This document shows positions 1-5,009 of a stretch of 7,760 nt of DNA, piece after piece. The stretch covers positions 1-7,760 of the forward strand of contig JAEWEW010000174.1 in the NCBI GenBank assembly GCA_023389175.1, in the 5' to 3' direction. A program made the translations under genes and the position numbers. Source of the DNA: Pseudomonadota bacterium. Lineage in GTDB: Bacteria; Pseudomonadota; Gammaproteobacteria; Burkholderiales; Burkholderiaceae_E. Each line of letters begins with the position of its first letter. The stretch's first letter is position 1. The notes under the pieces were generated by a model. The model worked only from the letters and a program-made list of their open reading frames with translations, had not been told where the DNA came from and did not search any database.

Positions 1-1227
1 AGAGAGAACAGGGATCTGCTGGTAGGCCTCGACATCGGCACCTCGAAGGTGGTGACGATCGTGGCCGAGATGCACGGCGACGGCCAGTACGAGGTCGTCG
101 GCATCGGGCAGCACGAGTCGCGCGGACTGAAGAAGGGCGTGGTGGTCGACATCGAGAAGACGGTCGCGTCCATCCAGGCAGCGCTCGAGGAAGCCGAGCT
201 CATGGCGAGCTACAAGATCCGCACGGTCGTGACCGGCATCGCCGGCAGCCATGTGCGCAGCTTCAACTCGATCGGGATGGTGGCGATAAAAGACAAGGAG
301 GTGACCGAAGCGGACGTGCAGCGGGTCACCGAGACCGCGAAGGCGGTCAACATCCCGACCGACCAGCAGATCCTGCACGTGCTGCCGCAGGAATACATCA
401 TCGACGGCCAGGAGGACATCCGCGAGCCGGTCGGAATGAGCGGCGTGCGCCTGGACGTCAAGGTGCACATCGTGACCGGCGCGGTCTCGGCGGTGCAGAA
501 CATCATCAAGTGCGTGCGCCGCTGCGGCCTCGAGGTGCAGGACCTGATCCTGCAGCCGCTCGCGGCGAGCAGCGCGGTGCTGACCGCCGACGAGAAGGAG
601 CTCGGCGTCGCCCTGGTGGACATCGGCGGCGGCACCACCGACATCGCGGTGTTCGTCGGCGGCGCGATCCGCCATTCAGCGGTGCTGCCGGTCGCCGGCG
701 ACCAGATCACCAACGACATCGCCATGGCGCTGCGCACGCCCACGGCCGATGCCGAGGACATCAAGCTGCGCCACGGGCTCGCCAAGCAGGTGCTCGCGAA
801 TCCGAGCGACAAGATCGAGGTGCCCGGCATCGGCGACCGCGGGCCGCGCTCGCTCTCCAAGCAGGCGCTCGCGGCGGTGATCGAGCCGCGGGTGGAGGAG
901 CTCTTCTCCATGGTGCAGCAGACCATCCGGGAGTCCGGCTACGAGGAGGCGATCTCCTCGGGCATCGTCATCACCGGTGGCTCGAGCCTCTTGCCCGGCA
1001 TGGCCGAGCTCGCCGAGGACATCTTCTTGAAGCCGGTGCGCGTGGGCGCGCCGGAGTATGACGGGCCCCTCTCCGATGTGGTGAGGACCCCAAGGTTTGC
1101 CGCCGCGATGGGACTGGTCGAGGAAGCTCGCCAGATCCGTCTGCGGGGGCGCAAGGTTGCGGAGCAATCGGGTTCGTTCAAGGACACGATGCGTCGCATG
1201 AAGGAGTGGTTCCTTGGCAATTTCTAG
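1..1227 (+). CDS. ftsA: Cell division protein FtsA, 5' partial
   Basis: FtsA is an actin-like ATP-binding protein that anchors FtsZ filaments to the inner membrane and recruits later divisome proteins. The frame is open from base 1, and 408 residues are visible. The family is usually about 410-420 residues long, so only the start codon and a few residues are missing. The GTG at 49 lies inside the first phosphate-binding loop (VGLDIGTSKV, visible residues 8-17) and cannot be the start. The FtsA-specific 1C subdomain follows, with the segment QEYIIDGQ and then REPVGMSGVRL. The second phosphate loop is DIGGGTTD (207-214) and the adenosine loop is ITGGSSLLPG (324-333). The last 15-18 residues are rich in Lys, Arg, Trp and Phe and end in WFLGNF, matching the amphipathic membrane-targeting helix of the family. 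The gene precedes ftsZ in the same direction, as in most proteobacteria. Identification is secure. Confidence 0.97.
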   Translation, partial: RENRDLLVGLDIGTSKVVTIVAEMHGDGQYEVVGIGQHESRGLKKGVVVDIEKTVASIQAALEEAELMASYKIRTVVTGIAGSHVRSFNSIGMVAIKDKEVTEADVQRVTETAKAVNIPTDQQILHVLPQEYIIDGQEDIREPVGMSGVRLDVKVHIVTGAVSAVQNIIKCVRRCGLEVQDLILQPLAASSAVLTADEKELGVALVDIGGGTTDIAVFVGGAIRHSAVLPVAGDQITNDIAMALRTPTADAEDIKLRHGLAKQVLANPSDKIEVPGIGDRGPRSLSKQALAAVIEPRVEELFSMVQQTIRESGYEEAISSGIVITGGSSLLPGMAELAEDIFLKPVRVGAPEYDGPLSDVVRTPRFAAAMGLVEEARQIRLRGRKVAEQSGSFKDTMRRMKEWFLGNF

Positions 1228-1246
1228 GGACCCTTCCTTCGCTCTC

Positions 1247-1304
1247 GAGCGCGTACTCCTGCCCGGTGTCGCGCTCACCAGCCGAGGCGGATACGCCGAA
1301 GGCT
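1247..1304 (+). promoter_or_regulatory. Two hairpins in the ftsZ leader
   Basis: The 105-base spacer between ftsA and ftsZ can form two stem-loops in series. The first pairs GAGCGCG (1247-1253) with CGCGCTC (1270-1276), a perfect 7-bp stem with a 16-base loop. The second pairs AGCC (1280-1283) and GGCG (1286-1289) with CGCC (1294-1297) and GGCT (1301-1304), separated by a small GA/GAA internal loop and closed by a GATA loop. The second ends 13 bases before the Shine-Dalgarno. A role in mRNA processing, stability or translation of ftsZ is inference. In such GC-rich DNA chance pairing is possible. Confidence 0.3.
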
Positions 1305-1317
1305 GTTTCGTTCAACC

Positions 1318-1323
1318 AGGAGG
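1318..1323 (+). promoter_or_regulatory. Strong ribosome binding site of ftsZ
   Basis: AGGAGG lies 9 bases before the ATG at 1333 and matches the anti-Shine-Dalgarno core exactly. It fixes the ftsZ start. It is much the best ribosome site in the window, which fits the high expression expected of ftsZ; the sites of the other genes are weak. Confidence 0.85.
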
Positions 1324-1332
1324 CCACAAGAA

Positions 1333-2493
1333 ATGACTTTCAAGATGCTTGAATCGGATCTGGACGGTGCCGTCATCAAGGTCGTCGGAATCGGCGGCGG
1401 CGGCGGCAATGCGGTGAACCACATGGTGAACCGCGGGGTCCAGGGGGTGGAGTTCATCGCCATCAACACCGACCGGCAGGCGCTCGGTCGCTCGCTCGCG
1501 TCCCGCACCATCCAGCTCGGCGACCAGGGGCTCGGCGCCGGCGCCAATCCCGAAGCCGGCCGTGCGGCGGCCCAGGCGGCGCGCGGCGACATCCGTGCGG
1601 CGCTGGAGGGCGCCAACATGGTGTTCATCACCGCGGGCATGGGCAAGGGCACCGGCACCGGCGCCTCGCCGGTGGTCGCGGAGATCGCCAAGGAGCTTGG
1701 GATCCTCACGGTCGGCGTGGTGACCAAGCCCTTCAACTACGAAGGCAGCCGCAAGCTGCGCATCGCCGACGAGGGCATCGAGAACCTGATCTCGCAGGTG
1801 GACTCGCTGATCGTCGTGCTCAACGAGAAGCTGTTCGAGGTGATGGACGAGGACGCGACCCTGGAGGACGCGTTCAAGCGGGCCGATGACGTGCTGAACA
1901 ATGCCGTCGCCGGCATCGCCGAGATCATCAACGTGCCCGGCCTGGTCAACGTCGACTTCGCGGACGTGAAGACGATCATGGGCGAGCAGGGCAAGGCGAT
2001 GATGGGCATCGGCGAGGCGTCGGGCCTCGACCGCGCGCGTCTCGCGGCCGAGCAGGCGGTGTCCTCGCCGCTGCTCGACGGCGTCGACCTGCACGGCGCC
2101 CGTGGCGTGATCGTCAACATCACCGCGACCCGCTCCCTCAAGCTGCGCGAGACCAACGAGGTCATCAACACGATCAAGCAGTTCTGCGCCGAGGATGCCA
2201 CCATCATCCACGGCACCGTGTACGAGGAGGACATGGAGGACTCGCTGCGCGTGACCGTGGTGGCGACCGGCATCGGCAAGGTGGTGCGCAAGCCGCAACT
2301 GGTGCCGCAATCGTCCGTGAAGACCGGGACCGACAACGCGAGCGCCGATCCGGTCGAGTACACGACCGGCCTGGACGAGCCGGCGGTCTTCCGCAATCCC
2401 CGCTCCGAAGCCAGCGCGCGCATCAGCGCGATGGCGCAGAAGGGCGTGGAGCGGCTGGACATTCCGGCCTTCCTGCGTCGCCAGGCCGACTAG
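1333..2493 (+). CDS. ftsZ: Cell division protein FtsZ (tubulin-like GTPase)
   Basis: FtsZ polymerises with GTP into the cytokinetic ring at midcell. The 386-residue protein is of normal length. GGGGGNAVNHMV (residues 21-32) is the first nucleotide loop. NTD (45-47) and GLGAGANPEAG (67-76 region) follow. The tubulin signature loop reads AGMGKGTGTGASP (101-113). The T7 synergy loop NVDFADV (206-212) carries the two acidic residues that complete the GTPase site of the next subunit. The globular core ends near 315. A short variable linker of about 55 residues leads to the conserved C-terminal peptide DIPAFLRRQAD (376-386), the docking site for FtsA, ZipA and other partners. The start is set by AGGAGG 9 bases upstream. 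One oddity is Lys105 in the signature loop, where Gly is usual; the codon is AAG against GGC, so a single read error does not explain it. The intact core, partner peptide and dcw position make this the main ftsZ rather than a divergent paralogue. Confidence 0.98.
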   Translation: MTFKMLESDLDGAVIKVVGIGGGGGNAVNHMVNRGVQGVEFIAINTDRQALGRSLASRTIQLGDQGLGAGANPEAGRAAAQAARGDIRAALEGANMVFITAGMGKGTGTGASPVVAEIAKELGILTVGVVTKPFNYEGSRKLRIADEGIENLISQVDSLIVVLNEKLFEVMDEDATLEDAFKRADDVLNNAVAGIAEIINVPGLVNVDFADVKTIMGEQGKAMMGIGEASGLDRARLAAEQAVSSPLLDGVDLHGARGVIVNITATRSLKLRETNEVINTIKQFCAEDATIIHGTVYEEDMEDSLRVTVVATGIGKVVRKPQLVPQSSVKTGTDNASADPVEYTTGLDEPAVFRNPRSEASARISAMAQKGVERLDIPAFLRRQAD

Positions 2494-2564
2494 GGCCATG
2501 CCGGGCAGTGGTCGGCACCCCGCCGCGCGACGCAGGTCGCCGCGCGGGGCGCCGCACCAGGGCG

Positions 2565-2596
2565 TGGGGTCGGCCGAAGGCCTTCCGGCCGACCCA
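2565..2596 (+). terminator. Strong GC hairpin after ftsZ, possible terminator
   Basis: GGGTCGGCCG (2567-2576) pairs perfectly with CGGCCGACCC (2586-2595). The 9-base loop contains the palindrome AAGGCCTT, so an alternative pairing with one bulged base extends the stem further inward. It lies 74 bases after the ftsZ stop. No run of T follows, so it is not a typical intrinsic terminator. It could cause weak termination, protect the 3' end of the ftsZ mRNA, or be one unit of a repeat. Confidence 0.35.
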
Positions 2597-2666
2597 TCCT
2601 TCTGGATGATCTTGGCGCGCGAGCAGCGCATGCCAGGGGCATCCGGAGGGTCGGCGCCCACCGGAA

Positions 2667-2672
2667 TAGAAT
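2667..2672 (+). promoter_or_regulatory. Possible -10 element for the peroxiredoxin gene
   Basis: TAGAAT is the best match to the sigma-70 -10 consensus (5 of 6) in the spacer and sits in a small AT-rich patch between two CCGG tetramers (2661-2677). No convincing -35 hexamer is found about 17 bases upstream. A start near 2680 would leave a 100-base leader that contains the hairpins at 2682-2697 and 2717-2733. Tentative. Confidence 0.2.
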
Positions 2673-2779
2673 ACCGGAGGCCCCGTCACCCGACGGGATG
2701 ATTGTCGGATCCCGCCTAGGAGACAGCCTCCTACCCGCGGGCTCCGATTCGCGACAACAGGCAGAGGGCGGACCCAACA

Positions 2780-3283
2780 ATGACCATCAAACCAGGCGAC
2801 AAGCTCCCGGACGCGACGCTGCAGGAGTTCATCGAAGTCGAAGGCAACGGCTGCTCCGTCGGGCCGAACTCGTTCAAGGTCTCGGACATGGTGAAGGGCA
2901 AGAAGATCGTGATCTTCGGCTTGCCCGGCGCATTCACGCCCACCTGCTCCGCCAAGCACGTGCCGAGCTACCTCCAGAACTACGACAAGCTCAAGGCGAA
3001 GGGGGTGGACGAGATCTGGTGCGTATCGGTGAACGATGCCTTCGTCATGGGCGCGTGGGCGCGGGACCAGAAGTCGGCCGGCAAGGTCCGCATGCTTGCC
3101 GACGGCAGCGCGGAGTTCTCCAAGGCCTGCGGCCTGACGCTGGATCTCACCGCCCGCGGCATGGGCGTGCGCTCGGACCGCTACTCCATGCTGGTGGACG
3201 ACGGCGTCGTGAAGTCGGTCAACCGCGAGGCGCCGGGCAAGTTCGAGGTGAGCGGCGCGGAAACCCTGCTCGCTTCGCTCTAG
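2780..3283 (+). CDS. Peroxiredoxin, Prx5 / type II family
   Basis: A cytoplasmic thiol peroxidase of 167 residues expected to reduce hydrogen peroxide and organic hydroperoxides with thioredoxin or glutaredoxin as electron donor. The active-site motif is PGAFTPTC (49-56), with Pro49, Thr53 and peroxidatic Cys56. Arg131 in MGVRSDRY completes the conserved catalytic set. Cys81 (in IWCVSVND) lies 25 residues after Cys56, the same spacing as the two conserved cysteines of plant type II enzymes. Cys25 and Cys117 are additional. No signal peptide and no fused glutaredoxin domain are present. The ATG at 2780 has only a weak purine stretch (AGAGGG, 2763-2768) 11 bases before it, but the family's N-terminal pattern (GDKLPDATL) starts right after it. 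The gene sits between ftsZ and lpxC, an arrangement I recall from betaproteobacteria. Family assignment is secure; the reducing partner and substrate preference are not visible. Confidence 0.93.
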   Translation: MTIKPGDKLPDATLQEFIEVEGNGCSVGPNSFKVSDMVKGKKIVIFGLPGAFTPTCSAKHVPSYLQNYDKLKAKGVDEIWCVSVNDAFVMGAWARDQKSAGKVRMLADGSAEFSKACGLTLDLTARGMGVRSDRYSMLVDDGVVKSVNREAPGKFEVSGAETLLASL

Positions 3284-3318
3284 CCTCGCTTCGTTCCGGC
3301 AAGCGACCGCCGCGCCTC

Positions 3319-4248
3319 ATGATCAGACAACGCACCCTCAAGCAGCCCGTCCAGACCACCGGCATCGGGCTGCACTCGGGGCAGCGCGTGGACCTGACCA
3401 TCAGGCCTGCTGCCGTCAACAGCGGCATCACGTTCCGCCGCATCGATCTCGATCCGCCCGTGGTCCTGCCGGCCCAGGCGCATCACGTGACCGATACGCG
3501 GCTCGCCTCCACGTTGTCGGCGGCGACCGAGGGCCCGGGACGCGAGATCAAGGTCTTCACCGTCGAGCACCTGATGTCGGCATTCGCCGGCCTCGGGATC
3601 GACAATGCGCTGGTCGACATCACCGGCGGCGAGGTGCCCATCCTCGACGGCTCATCCGGCTCCTTCGTCTACCTGCTTCAGTCGGCGGGGGTGGTGGAGC
3701 AGGGCGCGGCCAAGCGCTTCATCCGCATCCTGAAGCCGGTGGAGATCCGCGAAGGCGACAAGTGGGTGCGGCTGGAGCCGCACTTCGGCTTCAAGGTGAG
3801 CTTCGAGATCGAGTTCGGCCAGGCGGTGATCGATGCCACCGGCCAGCGCGTTGAGATCGACTTCGCCGAGACCTCCTACGTGCGCGAGATCGCCCGGGCG
3901 CGCACCTTCGCCATGGCGCAGGAAGTGGAGATGCTGCGCACCCGCGGGCTTGCGCTCGGCGGCAGCCTGGACAACGCCATCGTTGTGGACGAGCGGCGGG
4001 TGCTCAACCAGGACGGGCTGCGCTATCGCGACGAGTTCGCCAAGCACAAGGCGCTGGATGCCATCGGCGACCTCTACCTGATCGGGCATCCCATCCTCGG
4101 CGCCTACCATGCGCGCAAGTCCGGGCATGCGCTCAACAACCAGCTGGTCCGGGCGGTGCTGGCCGACAAGTCCGCCTGGGAGATCGCCACCTTCGCGAAT
4201 CGACGCAGCGCGCCGCCGGCGTTCGCCCTGGACTGGCTCCAGGCCTGA
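3319..4248 (+). CDS. lpxC: UDP-3-O-acyl-N-acetylglucosamine deacetylase LpxC
   Basis: LpxC is the zinc enzyme that removes acetate from UDP-3-O-acyl-GlcNAc in the cytoplasm, the committed step of lipid A synthesis. The protein is 309 residues, close to the usual 300-310. Substrate and zinc motifs are intact: GIGLHSG (15-21), TVEHLMSA (81-88) with catalytic Glu83 and zinc ligand His84, ILDGSSGSF (108-116), GGSLDNAIV (214-222), and DEFAKHKALDAIGDL (238-252) with zinc ligands His243 and Asp247. KSGHALNN (267-274) contributes His270, the general acid. The frame is open upstream to 2698, but the family N-terminus (RTLKQPVQTTGIG) begins right after the ATG at 3319 and the upstream part overlaps the peroxiredoxin gene. 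No clear Shine-Dalgarno is visible in the 35-base gap after the peroxiredoxin stop; a 6-bp hairpin (3286-3306) lies there. Translation may depend on coupling. The region around residues 66-77 looks a few residues longer than in other family members I recall. Confidence 0.97.
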   Translation: MIRQRTLKQPVQTTGIGLHSGQRVDLTIRPAAVNSGITFRRIDLDPPVVLPAQAHHVTDTRLASTLSAATEGPGREIKVFTVEHLMSAFAGLGIDNALVDITGGEVPILDGSSGSFVYLLQSAGVVEQGAAKRFIRILKPVEIREGDKWVRLEPHFGFKVSFEIEFGQAVIDATGQRVEIDFAETSYVREIARARTFAMAQEVEMLRTRGLALGGSLDNAIVVDERRVLNQDGLRYRDEFAKHKALDAIGDLYLIGHPILGAYHARKSGHALNNQLVRAVLADKSAWEIATFANRRSAPPAFALDWLQA

Positions 4249-4276
4249 CGCGGCGCCCGCGCCGTTTCATCCCGGC

Positions 4277-4456
4277 ATGCTCGCACTGCTCAGGGTCGTC
4301 GCCATCCTCCTGGCGCTCGGCGTGGTCGGCTTCGCCATCGCCTACCTGCGCACCGGCAACCGGAAGTACCTGGCCCATGCGCGGCGCACGCTGATGGGCG
4401 GCCTTGCCGCCGCGCTGGTGTTCTTCGCGGTGATGTTCATGCAGCGGCTGTATTGA
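4277..4456 (+). CDS. Small membrane protein with two predicted helices, function unknown
   Basis: A 59-residue protein beginning MLALLRVV. Two hydrophobic stretches, about residues 7-23 and 39-54, flank a basic loop (RTGNRKYLAHARR, 25-37) with five Arg or Lys and a His. This suggests an inner-membrane hairpin with the loop in the cytoplasm by the positive-inside rule. There is no signal-peptidase motif and no Cys. It starts 28 bases after the lpxC stop in the same direction, so it is probably cotranscribed with lpxC. No good Shine-Dalgarno precedes the ATG. The frame stays open upstream to 4109, but that part overlaps lpxC and reads as low-complexity Arg/Pro/Ser. I recall similar two-helix proteins between lpxC and the DUF721 gene in other betaproteobacteria, which supports a real gene, but I know of no function. 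Confidence 0.75.
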   Translation: MLALLRVVAILLALGVVGFAIAYLRTGNRKYLAHARRTLMGGLAAALVFFAVMFMQRLY

Positions 4457-4465
4457 CTCACCGGA

Positions 4466-4489
4466 CCGGCGGGTCGCGCGCACCGCCGG
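4466..4489. terminator. Hairpin between convergent genes
   Basis: CCGGCGG (4466-4472) pairs with CCGCCGG (4483-4489), with a 10-base loop. It fills most of the 34 bases between the stop of the small membrane protein gene (4456) and the stop of the opposing DUF721 gene (4491). The position suits a bidirectional terminator, but there is no T run on either side, so termination by this hairpin alone is doubtful. Confidence 0.3.
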
Positions 4490-4490
4490 C

Positions 4491-5009
4491 TCAACGCGTC
4501 CGGTATCCCCGCTGCCGCCTGACGAAGGCCGTCAGGGCCGCTCGCAGCTCGGGCGCCATCTCCGGACTCTCCAGCGCCGCGATGCTGTCCACCACCGCGG
4601 CGCTGACCGGCTCCTTGATCCGCACGGGCTGCGGTGGCGGCGCATCGTGGATCGCGATCGGCCGGAACCGGATCCGCCCCACCAGCCAGCCGCGCGCCCG
4701 CAGACCCTGGATGAGGCTCGGCTCGAACTGGCGCAGTCGCGCAGCGACGGCCGGCGAGCCTGCGGTCACCACCAGCACCTGTCCGGCCAGCTTGAGCGGC
4801 AGGATCGGCAGCGACGGCTGGATCAGCCGCAGGTCCCGCTCCAGCGCGGCGAGCCGCTCGCAGGCGGCCCCGAGCTCGGTCCCGGCGAGGAACGAGAGCG
4901 CCGGCGCCGGCCCACGGTCGCGTCCCTTGCGCCGCGCCTGACCGCGCGCCCCCGGACGCCCCGGGGGCGCGTGATAAGATTTTTGGTTTGGTTTGCCCAA
5001 GGCATCCAT
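4491..5009 (-). CDS. dciA: DUF721 protein, probable DciA helicase partner
   Basis: Members of DUF721 studied in other bacteria (DciA) interact with the replicative helicase DnaB and help load it where DnaC or DnaI is absent. The 172-residue reading from the ATG at 5009 has a conserved region from about residue 38. LPLKLAGQVLVVTAGSPAVA (69-90 region) and RLRQFEPSLIQGLRARG (91-107) form the strand-helix core, and RIRFRP (112-117) ends it. A C-terminal segment (135-167) resembles the helical tail of betaproteobacterial members. Residues 1-37 are Arg/Gly/Pro-rich and not obviously conserved. After the TTG at 5000 there is no in-frame ATG, GTG or TTG before the conserved core, so the gene must start at or upstream of about 5000. 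GAGGA at 5025-5021, 11 bases before the ATG, supports 5009; ATG at 5033 is a weaker alternative. The start codon overlaps that of secA in CATG. Family call good, start uncertain. Confidence 0.82.
   Translation of the reverse strand: MDALGKPNQKSYHAPPGRPGARGQARRKGRDRGPAPALSFLAGTELGAACERLAALERDLRLIQPSLPILPLKLAGQVLVVTAGSPAVAARLRQFEPSLIQGLRARGWLVGRIRFRPIAIHDAPPPQPVRIKEPVSAAVVDSIAALESPEMAPELRAALTAFVRRQRGYRTR
4945..4971. repeat. Perfect 11-bp inverted repeat upstream of secA
   Basis: CGCGCCCCCGG (4945-4955) and CCGGGGGCGCG (4961-4971) are exact inverted copies around the 5-base centre ACGCC. It is the strongest perfect dyad I found in the window. It lies inside the poorly conserved 5' part of dciA (residues about 13-22, the Pro/Gly/Arg stretch) and directly abuts the likely secA -10 element. 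A T5 run (4980-4984) follows 8 bases later on the plus strand, too far for a classic terminator. It could be a regulator site or an mRNA hairpin in dciA; both are inference. Confidence 0.5.
4972..4980 (+). promoter_or_regulatory. Likely extended -10 promoter of secA
   Basis: TGATAAGAT fits the extended -10 pattern (TGn followed by TAAGAT, 4 of 6 to consensus). It stands in the only AT-rich patch near the secA start. No -35 match is seen at the normal distance, where the 11-bp inverted repeat lies instead, as is common for extended -10 promoters. A start near 4987 would give a leader of about 20 bases. AAGG (4999-5002), 5 bases before the ATG, is the probable ribosome site. The whole element lies within the dciA reading frame. 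Confidence 0.45.

Larger units (their letters stand above)
2494..2779. other. Spacer between ftsZ and peroxiredoxin, dense in inverted repeats
   Basis: I see no credible gene in these 286 bases. They hold a run of inverted repeats: 2518-2549 (11 of 14 pairs, GCAG loop), 2567-2595 (10 perfect pairs), 2595-2608 (CATCC/GGATG), 2630-2642 (ATGCC/GGCAT), 2682-2697 (CCCGTC/GACGGG, ACCC loop) and 2717-2733 (TAGGAG/CTCCTA). The heptamer GGTCGGC occurs at 2510, 2568 and 2649, with its complement at 2588. The spacer probably ends or processes the ftsZ message and carries the start signals of the peroxiredoxin gene. It may also hold a dispersed intergenic repeat. Function is inferred. Confidence 0.5.

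Noticed and set aside
1312..2661. Minus-strand 449-codon frame antisense to ftsZ.
   Set aside because: His/Asp/Arg/Leu-rich shadow of the FtsZ codons, with no motif or ribosome site.
2498..2701. Possible 67-residue gene after ftsZ.
   Set aside because: There is no ribosome site, the composition is low-complexity basic, and the bases are better explained by inverted repeats.
2698..3318. N-terminal extension of LpxC to the ATG at 2698.
   Set aside because: It would run out of frame through the peroxiredoxin gene and add an Arg-rich segment. LpxC of normal length starts at 3319.
4972..5007. SecM-type arrest peptide or riboswitch ahead of secA.
   Set aside because: The sequence before secA on the plus strand has no secreted peptide frame and is too short between the likely promoter and the ATG for a riboswitch.
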